NCBI GenBank assembly: GCA_016169945.1
Contig: JADLSH010000162.1
Coordinates: 868,001-932,000, forward strand
Source of the DNA: Trachythela sp. YZ-2020
Lineage: Eukaryota; Cnidaria; Anthozoa; Malacalcyonacea; Clavulariidae
DNA: 64,000 bases
Direction: 5' to 3'
Below, one piece after another: positions 32,701 to 37,557 of the stretch (positions are counted from its first letter, which is position 1; every line of letters starts with the position of its first letter). Under the pieces are notes generated by a model that was not told where the DNA came from, made no database searches, and saw only the letters and a program-made list of their open reading frames with translations. The position numbers were made by a program, and so were the translations under genes.

Positions 32701-33841
32701 TGAAGCTCTATATAGGCCCTCTGGCATAAACATGCGGCCCTGCGATAGGCATTTTCACATAAGATGTGTACGTTAATCATATTCTCCCTCGTTTTCAATT
32801 CACAAAGATGGGAGGTCTGCTTAGGTAAACTACGTCAAGCATTCCTCTTCAGTTCCTAATTCATTTGTAATTTTCCTAATTACCTTTTCAATTTGCAAAA
32901 AATTCGTTGCAAATCCCTTGAGGGAATTTGCAATGTTCCTAAACCGATTCTAAGTTCCTCACTTCCTGTTTAAATCCCCTCACTTCCTGTTAACAATTCG
33001 AGCGAAAAAACTCGCTGTTTTTGTTGAATTCGAAGTTGAGAGACGTTGTATTCTTATAATTTATTTAATTCCTTTCAAACAAAATTTACACTCATAAATT
33101 GAAATAAAGAGCTAGAAGTCATAATAATAAAGACTTTCGATTTTGAATTATTTAATTGAATTAGGGGGTCAAACGTTCCTCTTGAAAAATTTTGACTTCC
33201 TGTTGTTTTTCACTTCCTGTTACTGTAAAAGCCTTCATTTTTGTCTAACAGGAACTGAGGAACTTCTAATTGACTTAGGAACATTGTAAATTTCCTCAAG
33301 GGATTTGCAACAAACTTTTTGAAAATGCAAAGGTAATTAGGAAAGTTGCAAATGAATTAGGAACTCTTGACGTAGTTTACCTGTAACTTTATACTATACT
33401 GTCGTTGCAATTGAAGTGTTACTAAAATATTGCATCAATTCATTACCTAGAGTTTATCAATTCATTCGTTGAAAAATTGATCAACTTCCTGTGTGTGTGT
33501 GAATCGACCAATGGCGTCTCATTTCAGTGACTGATTGACCAATTGGGAACAAGTATACTAGTAAACAGGAAGTTGAGCAATTTTTGAGCAAATATATTGA
33601 TGTCAACTTATGTAATGTATCGACTCAATATTTGAGGAACACTTCAATTGGAACGACAGTAAATCAAGCTATAGACGTATATTTTTATCTTTCAGCCACG
33701 ATATTTGGTGCGATAATGTTACGTCCACCTCCAAGGATAGAGCCACTCACAGGAAAACAACTTTCCCAACAAGTCCAGAGACGTGCTAAGTTTATACATC
33801 ATTTTATATTACTACCGAGCAGCAGCACTGCTGTTGGCTGA
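9922..33841 (+). CDS. OCRL/INPP5B-like: OCRL/INPP5B-type inositol polyphosphate 5-phosphatase (whole gene span, 26 exons)
   Basis: I assembled 26 exons with GT/AG borders; exon lengths sum to 2811 nt, an unbroken frame of 936 residues plus stop. Domain order: N-terminal PH (about 1-130), a linker, 5-phosphatase catalytic domain (about 280-585), ASH (about 615-745) and RhoGAP-like (about 750-936). Catalytic motifs are intact: [37 protein letters not shown] and SDHKPV. In this family the enzyme removes the 5-phosphate from PI(4,5)P2 on endosomes, Golgi and ciliary base. The RhoGAP-like domain shows no canonical arginine finger, as in human OCRL. A clathrin-box-like LIDVE is present and there is no C-terminal CAAX, which is closer to OCRL than to INPP5B. 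Individual exons are listed separately. Confidence 0.93.
10360..10700 (+). repeat. 137-bp tandem repeat (family E), 2.5 units
   Basis: Units share ttagacagagtaaaatacta, agtagggcgcatctggg, caagctaatgggttaac and gttttgttaacccatt with ggcagtaccctacca. They lie in phosphatase intron 1. The internal gttaaccc/gggttaac pair makes each unit partly self-complementary. Confidence 0.85.
11003..11290 (+). repeat. family B palindrome-rich element, copy 1 (truncated)
   Basis: Carries gttgtaacaatgttgtcatt, tttatcaagttgctacaagg and ttgtcaacaagctgggaaca. Shares full-length organisation with copies at 14118, 16267, 18412 and 27120. Intron 1. Confidence 0.8.
11364..11443 (+). CDS. OCRL/INPP5B-like: phosphatase exon 2, PH domain
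   Basis: Acceptor ctacacag; reads [20 protein letters not shown] and further, matching the RLLGLV strand of INPP5B. The donor is GC|GTACCA in phase 2. The exon could also run on to a stop, but only this donor keeps the downstream frame. Confidence 0.7.
11660..12140 (+). repeat. family E tandem repeat, 3-4 diverging units
   Basis: Same repeat as 10360-10700; the later units (from about 11830) are progressively diverged but keep gggttaac and gcgttagacagagtg. Intron 2. Confidence 0.75.
12263..12360 (+). CDS. OCRL/INPP5B-like: phosphatase exon 3, PH domain
   Basis: Acceptor ttttctccag, donor GTG-G|GTAAGC. Encodes [16 protein letters not shown] and [15 protein letters not shown]; the last part matches the 'PI(N/S)xxF' strand of the OCRL PH domain. 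A second AG at 12277 would give an exon five residues shorter in the same phase. Confidence 0.75.
12837..12866 (+). CDS. OCRL/INPP5B-like: phosphatase exon 4, 30-nt micro-exon
   Basis: Acceptor tttccag and donor TATG|GTAAGT enclose 30 nt ([11 protein letters not shown] across the joins), phase 1 in and 1 out. It can be skipped without a frameshift, and its loss would remove a PH-domain loop. Confidence 0.65.
13027..13515. mobile_element. MITE-like foldback, about 490 bp
   Basis: Diverged inverted arms of about 60 bp: gcaccatattcattaaaagt with tatatggaggcattt on the left, and atgcctccatat with acgaatatggtgc on the right. No transposase ORF. Intron 4. Confidence 0.55.
14118..14450 (+). repeat. 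family B palindrome-rich element, copy 2
   Basis: Full-length copy from cttgtcaacaagatgtgttc to tgtgcgtttttac. Internally built of short self-complementary blocks (ttgtcaacaag, caagttgttgaa). Intron 4, forward orientation. Confidence 0.85.
15079..15575. mobile_element. hAT-like MITE, about 497 bp
   Basis: Termini CAGTGGTGTAACTTAA and TTAAGTTACACCACTG are perfect inverted repeats of at least 16 bp. Flanks share TTTAA on both sides (15074-15078 and 15576-15580). A full 8-bp duplication is not seen, so the hAT call rests on the terminus. Inner arms repeat ttgcccg/cgggcaa. Intron 4. Confidence 0.7.
15761..15874 (+). CDS. OCRL/INPP5B-like: phosphatase exon 5, PH domain C-terminal half
   Basis: Acceptor cgtttttcag, donor AATA|GTAAGG. 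Encodes [20 protein letters not shown] then [17 protein letters not shown], the last strand and C-terminal helix of the PH domain. Confidence 0.85.
16018..16266 (-). repeat. family B-related element, variant
   Basis: Starts acgcgtaaaaacgcacaaat and ends gatttttgcgtgtgt, the same kind of terminal inverted repeat as family B, but the interior is a diverged subtype (aacaatattgttatatcaag). Intron 5. Confidence 0.7.
16267..16612 (-). repeat. family B palindrome-rich element, copy 3 (inverted)
   Basis: Full-length copy opposite to copies 1, 2 and 5, abutting the variant at 16018-16266. Termini acacgtaaaaac and gatttttacgt. Together with copy 2 it flanks exon 5 as an inverted pair. Confidence 0.85.
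16689..16781 (+). CDS. OCRL/INPP5B-like: phosphatase exon 6, linker
   Basis: Acceptor tttttaacag, donor ACTG|GTAAAT, phase 1-1. Encodes [19 protein letters not shown] and [12 protein letters not shown]. The W-L pair resembles the post-PH linker of OCRL and INPP5B. Confidence 0.8.
16830..17115 (+). repeat. dispersed repeat J, copy 1
   Basis: Segment with tgatattcagtggtgttcaa, gcatactctagttttgttat and gttcagatccaaaaatattt reappears in reverse complement at 21945-22225. Intron 6. Confidence 0.8.
17562..17654 (+). CDS. OCRL/INPP5B-like: phosphatase exon 7, linker
   Basis: Acceptor cgttttgtag, donor TCAG|GTGAGC, phase 1-1. Encodes an acidic, Ser-rich linker ([14 protein letters not shown], then [11 protein letters not shown]). 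Confidence 0.8.
18412..18758 (-). repeat. family B palindrome-rich element, copy 4 (inverted)
   Basis: Full-length copy with termini cacgtaaaaacgcac and gaggtttttacgtgtg. Intron 7, about 100 bp upstream of exon 8. Confidence 0.85.
18858..18944 (+). CDS. OCRL/INPP5B-like: phosphatase exon 8, repeat-related cassette exon
   Basis: Acceptor tcttttcag, donor CCAC|GTATGT, 87 nt, phase 1-1, so inclusion or skipping keeps the frame. Encodes [17 protein letters not shown] and [11 protein letters not shown]. The nucleotide sequence is a diverged unit of the 80-bp family F repeat with an extra segment of about 19 bp, and five to six inverted units follow 130 bp downstream. It is either an exonised repeat unit or the source of the arrays. 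Confidence 0.55.
19075..19570 (-). repeat. 80-bp tandem repeat array (family F, inverted)
   Basis: Five to six units, reverse complement of the array at 4655-5255; each contains gatatctcaaacgtggtggt, ccagtgtaggtagtattcta and caataagctgccgtggtttg. Intron 8, between exon 8 (a diverged unit in the opposite orientation) and exon 9. Confidence 0.93.
19674..19875 (+). CDS. OCRL/INPP5B-like: phosphatase exon 9, linker to catalytic domain
   Basis: Acceptor tttttcctag, donor TTAAG|GTTAGT. Contains [20 protein letters not shown] then QLR, matching the segment just before the catalytic core of OCRL (IKHILAKREKEYVNIQTFR). Phase 1 in, 2 out. Confidence 0.85.
19890..20625. repeat. 114-bp repeat (family C) in tail-to-tail inverted array
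   Basis: About 2.5 units in reverse orientation (19890-20205) meet about 3.5 units in forward orientation (20205-20625). Marker in forward sense: ctggatagctctatcagttc, then gttactacaggaggaaacct. Intron 9. Confidence 0.9.
20703..20919 (+). CDS. OCRL/INPP5B-like: phosphatase exon 10, catalytic domain start
   Basis: The correct acceptor is ccttcatag (20702); the nearer ctag would break the frame. Reads [16 protein letters not shown], later [24 protein letters not shown] and GFQE are core 5-phosphatase motifs, the Glu of the latter being a metal-coordination residue in the family. Donor AAG|GTATAT, phase 0. Confidence 0.93.
21012..21400 (+). repeat. left arm of a long inverted repeat around exon 11
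   Basis: Matches 22520-22905 in reverse complement over about 370 bp with few differences (shared gccatattggtgtgacc, aaacatgtccccaacac in complement, gttctaaaactcattagaag). Intron 10. Confidence 0.9.
21945..22225 (-). repeat. dispersed repeat J, copy 2 (inverted)
   Basis: Reverse complement of 16830-17115 (shared agagtatgctctag, caccactgaatatcaaga, ccaatcagtccaatgtc). Intron 10. Confidence 0.8.
22336..22452 (+). CDS. OCRL/INPP5B-like: phosphatase exon 11, catalytic domain
   Basis: Acceptor tattccttcag, donor GATG|GTAAGA, 117 nt, phase 0-0. Encodes [18 protein letters not shown], then [12 protein letters not shown], matching VQLVRLVGMMLL and ETVGTGIMGKM of OCRL. It lies between two inverted repeat arms of about 370 bp. 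Confidence 0.93.
22520..22905 (-). repeat. right arm of the long inverted repeat around exon 11
   Basis: Pairs with 21012-21400. A coding-looking ORF at 22819-23052 crosses its edge but matches no exon of the gene. Confidence 0.9.
23097..23204 (+). CDS. OCRL/INPP5B-like: phosphatase exon 12, catalytic domain
   Basis: Acceptor ttacatcgcag, donor AATCAA|GTTAGT. Encodes [18 protein letters not shown] and [18 protein letters not shown], with the conserved NSHLAAH motif. Confidence 0.95.
23305..23369 (+). CDS. OCRL/INPP5B-like: phosphatase exon 13, catalytic domain
   Basis: Acceptor ctgcgttttag, donor CACGA|GTAAGC. Encodes [20 protein letters not shown], matching DYKDICARMSF of OCRL. Phase 0 in, 2 out. 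Confidence 0.92.
23440..24210 (+). repeat. pyrimidine-rich minisatellite (CTCTCAAATATGCCCC type)
   Basis: Dozens of 15-19 bp variants of cccctctcaaatatgcc extend across most of intron 13, broken by about 170 bp of other sequence (23725-23890), and end in a C-rich tract near 24195-24220. One strand is nearly all pyrimidine plus A. Confidence 0.9.
24375..24470 (+). repeat. 18-bp minisatellite
   Basis: Five units of ataactccctcccatgca, with one more partial pair at 24713-24745. Intron 13. The derived ORF on the minus strand (IAWEGV repeats) is an artefact of the period. Confidence 0.9.
24854..24962 (+). CDS. OCRL/INPP5B-like: phosphatase exon 14, catalytic domain
   Basis: Acceptor tattctaatag, donor GACCAG|GTATGG. 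Encodes [19 protein letters not shown] and [25 protein letters not shown] is the signature holding the catalytic Asp and Asn of the family. Confidence 0.95.
25379..25485 (+). CDS. OCRL/INPP5B-like: phosphatase exon 15, catalytic domain
   Basis: Acceptor tttctttag at 25378 gives [19 protein letters not shown] then [16 protein letters not shown]; donor GATAG|GTATTT. The later AGs (tagctcag) would shorten it. FxPTYKYxxxxDxWD is conserved in the family. Confidence 0.92.
25493..25945 (+). repeat. family C 114-bp repeat, 4 forward units
   Basis: Four direct units fill intron 15 between exon 15 and exon 16; the last unit ends about 50 bp before the exon 16 acceptor. Confidence 0.92.
25994..26138 (+). 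CDS. OCRL/INPP5B-like: phosphatase exon 16, catalytic domain end
   Basis: Acceptor tttctatag, donor GTCAAT|GTGAGT. Encodes [18 protein letters not shown], later [16 protein letters not shown]. The PAWCDR and SDHKPV motifs carry the catalytic Asp-His pair. Confidence 0.95.
26345..26455 (+). CDS. OCRL/INPP5B-like: phosphatase exon 17, helix between catalytic and ASH domains
   Basis: Acceptor tgttaccag, donor AAAGAG|GTTTGT. Encodes [20 protein letters not shown] and [17 protein letters not shown], matching the MENDFLP segment of OCRL. Confidence 0.92.
26889..26957 (+). CDS. OCRL/INPP5B-like: phosphatase exon 18, ASH domain start
   Basis: Acceptor cttttctgacag, donor GGACAG|GTAAAA. Encodes [20 protein letters not shown] then VGQ; matches FENVKFRQLQKEKFQI of OCRL. 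Confidence 0.88.
27120..27445 (+). repeat. family B palindrome-rich element, copy 5
   Basis: Full-length forward copy with ttttgtcaacaagatgtgtt at the left and tgcgtttttacgtgtg at the right. Intron 18. Confidence 0.85.
27568..27664 (+). CDS. OCRL/INPP5B-like: phosphatase exon 19, ASH domain
   Basis: Acceptor ttgttggctag, donor CAAA|GTAAGT. Encodes [20 protein letters not shown] then [12 protein letters not shown], an ASH-domain beta sandwich segment used in Rab binding in the human proteins. Confidence 0.9.
27718..28225 (+). repeat. family C 114-bp repeat, 4.5 forward units
   Basis: Direct units fill intron 19; the last one stops about 30 bp before exon 20. Confidence 0.92.
28257..28381 (+). 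CDS. OCRL/INPP5B-like: phosphatase exon 20, ASH domain
   Basis: Acceptor tctattacag, donor ATTTTT|GTATCC. Contains [19 protein letters not shown], almost identical to [18 protein letters not shown] of human OCRL and INPP5B. Confidence 0.95.
28946..29056 (+). CDS. OCRL/INPP5B-like: phosphatase exon 21, end of ASH and clathrin-box residues
   Basis: The acceptor ctctgatcag joins [20 protein letters not shown] to KDIF; donor GATGTG|GTGAGT. Ends KLIDV, which with Glu from exon 22 forms LIDVE, like the OCRL clathrin box LIDLE. An open frame continues upstream to 28865, but the splice fit supports 28946. Confidence 0.88.
29727..30489. mobile_element. 763-bp foldback element with TAA duplication
   Basis: Termini AGCCCGGCGCACACTAGTG and its complement; arms of about 210 bp are nearly perfect inverted copies. 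Flanked by TAA at 29724-29726 and 30490-30492, and removal restores an ordinary family C unit. A 3-bp TAA duplication fits PIF/Harbinger-type non-autonomous elements. The unique centre (about 29950-30270) contains a tRNA-like Pol III promoter. Confidence 0.88.
29980..30060 (+). ncRNA. tRNA-like / SINE-head sequence (Pol III boxes)
   Basis: TGGCGTAGTGG (29987-29997) fits the A-box consensus TRGYNNARNNG, and GTTCAAGCC (30036-30044) fits the B-box consensus GWTCRANNC, at suitable spacing. No complete tRNA cloverleaf is evident, so this is more likely a tRNA-derived SINE remnant than a working tRNA gene. Confidence 0.5.
31208..31312 (+). CDS. OCRL/INPP5B-like: phosphatase exon 22, RhoGAP-like domain start
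   Basis: Acceptor gtaatttcag, donor AGAGAG|GTAGTC. Encodes [19 protein letters not shown] then [28 protein letters not shown] matches the start of the OCRL RhoGAP-like domain. Confidence 0.93.
31520..31604 (+). CDS. OCRL/INPP5B-like: phosphatase exon 23, RhoGAP-like domain
   Basis: Acceptor tatcttttag, donor ATAC|GTATCC. Encodes [19 protein letters not shown] then LDTKADGNI; matches the helix-turn around LDT in OCRL. Confidence 0.88.
31640..32195 (-). repeat. family C 114-bp repeat, about 4 inverted units
   Basis: Reverse-orientation units in intron 23, some truncated (31640-31830). They oppose the forward array of intron 21, so exons 22-23 lie between inverted arrays. Confidence 0.9.
32216..32343 (+). 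CDS. OCRL/INPP5B-like: phosphatase exon 24, RhoGAP-like domain
   Basis: Acceptor tatatcaaag, donor AAACAG|GTAATG. Encodes [20 protein letters not shown] and the following [20 protein letters not shown](I/V)FLE is diagnostic of the OCRL/INPP5B RhoGAP-like domain. Confidence 0.95.
32584..32695 (+). CDS. OCRL/INPP5B-like: phosphatase exon 25, RhoGAP-like domain
   Basis: Acceptor atctctttcag, donor TTAG|GTAAGT. Encodes [20 protein letters not shown] then [17 protein letters not shown], matching HRNVFRYLMAFLRELL. Confidence 0.95.
32822..33384. mobile_element. MITE-like foldback, about 560 bp
   Basis: Left arm aggtaaactacgtcaag with cctaattcattt, right arm aaatgaattagg with cttgacgtagtttacc; arms of about 120 bp. 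No ORF. Intron 25. Confidence 0.8.
33397..33662. mobile_element. MITE-like foldback, about 265 bp
   Basis: Left actgtcgttgcaattgaagt, right acttcaattggaacgacagt, arms of about 50 bp, flanked by TA. It lies directly after the previous element and ends about 30 bp before the last exon. Confidence 0.75.
33696..33841 (+). CDS. OCRL/INPP5B-like: phosphatase exon 26 (stop codon)
   Basis: Acceptor ttatctttcag. Encodes [20 protein letters not shown] and ends [10 protein letters not shown] then TGA at 33839-33841. SLLLRPPP is the matching segment in OCRL. The end has no CAAX prenylation box. Confidence 0.93.
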
Positions 33842-33844
33842 CCC

Positions 33845-34125
33845 ATATGATAACTGGTTTATGCCGGTTTAACAGGGATATATACCTGGTTTAACAGGTT
33901 GTTCTGGTTTAGCATGATTACGCTTGTACAGTATAACTGGTTTTTGCTGGTTTAACATGCTAATGGCTGGCAGTTTAACAAGTTATTCTGGTTTATTTTT
34001 TAACAAGAGTATGCCTGGCTTTACATGTTTAACCCAGTTTAACATGTTTATGCCTAGTTTATGTTGAACAGGTTCATTCCGGTTTAACACATTTTTCTGG
34101 TTTAACAGGTTTATGCTTGGCTTAA
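33845..34125 (+). repeat. degenerate short repeat downstream of the phosphatase stop
   Basis: About ten variants of ctggtttaacaggttta / gcctggtttaacatg occupy what is probably the 3' untranslated or flanking region. No clear polyadenylation site was assigned. Confidence 0.7.
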
Positions 34126-34550
34126 CATGGCAATGCCATTAACCTACCTATCCACCGCACTGACAAACCCAATATATTTTGCCGATATTTTTCTTACTAA
34201 ACATGTGATAATATCGGTGCAGAAATTGCAGCAAAAATTACGCCGTATAACGTGCCCTTTAGATTATAAAGGAAACAACACCATAGACAATAATCATATA
34301 ATTTTTTTCCCTATGCCTACCACAGTTTGAACAAAATTTGCACATATATAATATATTTATAAATATCAGCTAAAAATACCCTCAATTTGTTATATACATA
34401 ATTAATAACTCTATTTTTTAAACCACCGTAGACATATGTCTAATAAACAACAGTGTTTCTGTAACCATAGTTATCTGTAAACCTAGAATAAGAAAAATGG
34501 TATTTTTAGTGATTTTAATACGAGTTTACATTTCAGAGGTCTGATTTATA
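34126..34550. other. intergenic sequence between convergent genes
   Basis: Between the 3' ends of the phosphatase (+) and the CCDC181-like gene (-). AT-rich, with no exon or RNA recognised. Confidence 0.4.
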
Positions 34551-34552
34551 TA

Positions 34553-35035
34553 GTGCAGACGAACATGGCTAGGAAACAATGCTTCCTGGTTTGTCCACCT
34601 TCAGGAAACATGGCAAGGAAACAATGTTCCCTGGTTTGTCCACCTTCAGGAAACATGGCTAGGAAACAATGTTTCCTGGTTTATCCACCTTCAGAAAACA
34701 TGGCAAGGAAACAATGTTTCCTGGTTTGTCCACCTTCAGGAAACATGGCTAGGAAACAATGTTTCCTGGTTTGTCCACCTTCAGAAAACATGGCTAGGAA
34801 ACAATGTTTCCTGGTTTGTCCACCTTCAGGAAACATGGCTAGGAAACAATGTTTCCTGTTTGTCCACCTTTGGGGAAACATGGCTAGGAAGTAATGTTTC
34901 CTGGTTTGTCCACCTTCGGGAAACATGGCTAGGAAACAATGTTTCCTGGTTTGTCCACCTTCAGGAAACATGGCTAGGAAACAATGTTTCCTGTTTGTCC
35001 ACCTTTGGGAAACACGGCTTGGAGACAATTCCTGG
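34553..35035 (-). repeat. 45-bp minisatellite (family D), inverted copy
   Basis: About ten units with ggaaacatggctaggaaaca, atgtttcctggtttgtcc and accttcag, the reverse complement of the array at 9030-9710. ORFs such as 34553-34894 (15-residue repeats) are artefacts of the 45-bp period. Confidence 0.95.
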
Positions 35036-35051
35036 TTTGCTCAAATTCGAC

Positions 35052-35175
35052 TTACCTTATTTTATCTGAGTTGATTGGCAATGGCTCTTTATGTTTTTGC
35101 CGTGACTTTGGTCTCAGACGTTTCTTTTTCTCTTGTTCTTTTGCTTTCTTTTCATTTTTCTTCTTTTTCAACCAT
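35052..35175 (-). CDS. CCDC181: CCDC181-like, exon 3 (C-terminus)
   Basis: Acceptor atatcaacag on the minus strand; reads RWLKKKKNEKKAKEQEKKK to DKIR then TAA. With exon 2 it forms AFRRWLKKKK, like the AFKQWLRRKR segment of human CCDC181. The TAA overlaps a perfect donor (AAG|GTAAGT), so a further short exon downstream is possible. Confidence 0.75.
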
Positions 35176-35239
35176 CTGTTGATATCAAAATAATCAAAAT
35201 ATATTGTGCTATTACAGGCCTTGAAATTCGGAAAAGAAA

Positions 35240-35410
35240 ACTTAAGACAGAGTAAAATACTAAAGTAGGGTGCATTGCAAGCTAATGGGTTAACAAGAGA
35301 CACTGGCAGATAGTTTTGTTAACCCATTAACTGGCAGTACCCTACCACTGACGAGTAAAATGCTAAAGTAGGATACATCTGTGCACATTGCAAGCTAATG
35401 TGTTAACTAA
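35240..35410 (+). repeat. family E repeat, about 1.3 units
   Basis: Contains agacagagtaaaatactaaa, aagctaatgggttaac and ggcagtaccctacca. Intron 2 of the CCDC181-like gene. Confidence 0.85.
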
Positions 35411-35433
35411 CATTGAACAGAGATATTCCTTAC

Positions 35434-35669
35434 CTTCTAAAAGCTTCTTCACAAGCACCTCTGTCGTGTACGACATACATCGATGCAGTTTCTTGCATTC
35501 GCTGAGTGGCAGCCGCTCTTTCGACATGTTCTTGTTTATTCTTGGCTGACTTCCAAGCTTTGAATGCATTCCGAGACTCTGTCGCTCGGCTTTTGTCTTC
35601 TGCATTGCTTTCTTTCGATCCCATTTTTCTCTGTTCTTTTTCCTCTTCTCGTTTTGAATTTAACCATGC
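35434..35669 (-). CDS. CCDC181: CCDC181-like, exon 2
   Basis: Acceptor accggtag, donor AGAAG|GTAAGG. Encodes AWLNSKREEEKEQRKMGSK, later RNAFKAWKSAKNKQEHVER and CEEAFR. The repeated AFxxW(L)xxK units are characteristic of the CCDC181 C-terminal coiled coil. Phase 0 in, 2 out, agreeing with both neighbours. Confidence 0.85.
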
Positions 35670-35714
35670 CTACCGGTCATAGCAACTTCACTATTATATG
35701 ACTATTCAAGTAAT

Positions 35715-35905
35715 CAAGTGTAAAGGTCCGGTTAAACGAAGATGAGATTTGATGAGAGTTTAACAAGCAAGAGTTTGTATGAAAGTTTCATCAACTCTCA
35801 TGCCCCGGTCAAACGAGAACAAGAGTTGCATGAGAGTTGACAAGCGAGAGGTTACACAAGAGTTTCCTCAACTTTCATTGCTTGATGAAACAAGAACTGG
35901 AGTTG
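35715..35905 (+). repeat. short repeats of the 'kcccggttaaacga..gatgagagtt' type
   Basis: Two variants (35728-35810 and 35812-35905) share cggt(t/c)aaacga, gagagttga, acaagcaagag and catcaactctcat. A related single copy lies at 12392-12440. Intron 1 of CCDC181-like. Confidence 0.6.
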
Positions 35906-35914
35906 CATGAGATT

Positions 35915-35997
35915 ATAGTAGGCCGCATTGCAAGCTAATGGGTTAACAAGAGACACTGGTAGATAGTTTTGTTAACCCATTAACTGGCAGTACCCTA

Positions 35998-36038
<41 letters not shown>

Positions 36039-36080
36039 CACTAAAGTAGGGCACATTGCAAGCTAATGGGTTAACCAGAT
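35915..36080 (+). repeat. family E repeat, about 1.2 units
   Basis: Same repeat as at 35240, inside intron 1 of the CCDC181-like gene, ending about 50 bp from the exon 1 donor. Confidence 0.85.
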
Positions 36081-36129
36081 GACGCCATGTTGACGGACAA
36101 TCCGTCTCCTAGTACAAATCGCAACTCAC

Positions 36130-36885
36130 CTGAAATGCTCGTTCTGCGTCTTCTCGTTTGCGATTCTCTTCCTCCTGCTGCCTGTCGTCCTCCTCTTTCT
36201 TCCGACGAGCGATCGCTTCTTCCCGTTTTCGTTTAATTTCTAACTGTTTATCGCTCAACCCATAGGGGGACTTAATCTTAGAGTACTCGCTATTCCTGCA
36301 ACCCCACGAGCTCTGCACCCGTTTTTTAGCCAGTTGGGGCGCATTTTCCCCATCCTTTGCCCTAGACCCAAAAGCTGGGGTTGTTTTTGGTCTTTTTCGT
36401 ACTATAGGCTTGGAATTTTCCCATTTTTCTTTAATCTCACTATTTTGAGAGCTTTTGCTGCCTTCTGGTTTAATTCCAAGCATTTCAAAGTACTCCGCTT
36501 TAATTTCATTCGCGTCGACAAGTTCAAATTTCCCATCCCTTTCAACAAGCACCCTATCGCCAACAATTTCATAATTTTGCCCGCCGGTTTCCTGCGGCTC
36601 AGCCGTCGATTTTTCTTCGTTTAAACTTACCCCGCTATCAAATCTTTCACATAATTCGTTTTCCTCTCCGTCGCTAGCATTTTCCTGGCGTTTTGCGCCT
36701 TCTAAAGTCGAAGACTCGCCATTATTTTGTCCCGAAGTGGTCGAATTTGAATGCTCAACGCGTTCCCCCTCAAAATCGCTCAGGTTTTCGTCTTCTGAAC
36801 TCGAAGTAAAGCCTGCCATTTCGTTATCAGACGGAGCTGTAATTGTTATGTCCACTTCGTTTGTTCTTCGATCAAAAACGTCCAT
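36130..36885 (-). CDS. CCDC181: CCDC181-like, exon 1
   Basis: ATG at 36885 opens MDVFDRRTNEVDITITA; the exon runs 252 codons to a CAG|GTGAGT donor in phase 0. An acidic Ser-rich N-terminus is followed by VLVERDGKFELVDANEI (human: ILVERDGKFELLNLQDI) and LSDKQLEIKRKREEAI before a charged coiled coil. Human CCDC181 is a microtubule-binding protein of motile cilia and sperm flagella. The predicted protein (371 aa) is shorter than the human one (about 509), mainly N-terminally. Confidence 0.85.
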
Positions 36886-37264
36886 ATTTTATGAGGAAAA
36901 GTCAAGTGTTTGCCAGTGTAGTTGACAAGTCCAATGTGTTTATTCGAAGTTGTAATTTTAGAGTATTTGTATCACGTGATCAAAACATTCTATTGCCAAG
37001 GTGACATGGCGTCAGCAAAAGCTGCCCCATGTTGAATATATTAACCTTTTCTGCAAATTTTTGGTAGTTTAGCGTTAAATTGCGCAATAGAAGCACCCTA
37101 TTTTAGTTTCTTGACGAGAAACAAGTTGTAAAACTGCCGAATATGTGATTTTAGGGCAGTTTTTGTATACAATTTCAGCTCGGTGATATTTTATTCCTAG
37201 TATGACGTCATCAACGGGGTAAATAATTTTGAATCAATAACATTATTTTCTCACTCTTATAATT
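36886..37264. promoter_or_regulatory. probable 5' flank of the CCDC181-like gene
   Basis: Non-repetitive sequence upstream of the minus-strand ATG. TATCACGTGATC (36968-36979) contains a CACGTG E-box. No TATA box could be assigned. The call rests on position. Confidence 0.3.
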
Positions 37265-37372
37265 ATTGCATGGCATTAGACAGAGTAAAATACTAAAGCA
37301 GGCCGCATTGCAAGCTAATGGGTTAACAAGAGACACTGGCAGATAGTTTTGTTAACCCATTAAAGTACCCTA

Positions 37373-37410
<38 letters not shown>

Positions 37411-37460
37411 TAATCCTAAAGTAGGGCACATCTGGGCGCATTGCAAGCTAATGGGTTAAA
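37265..37460 (+). repeat. family E repeat, about 1.4 units
   Basis: Between the CCDC181-like 5' flank and the 3' end of CD2BP2; contains both gggttaac/gttaaccc pairs. Confidence 0.85.
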
Positions 37461-37557
37461 ATACACAAGATATTTTAATAGTTACACATACTGTTATATA
37501 TAAACTATATATTTCAAAACAGTGTTTTTAGTGTATACAACCTAATAAACCCCAGGA

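Noticed and set aside
34553..35028. 113-115 aa repetitive ORFs on both strands
   Set aside because: Same 45-bp minisatellite, inverted; artefact of the period.
36334..36624. 96-aa plus-strand ORF
   Set aside because: Antisense shadow of CCDC181-like exon 1.
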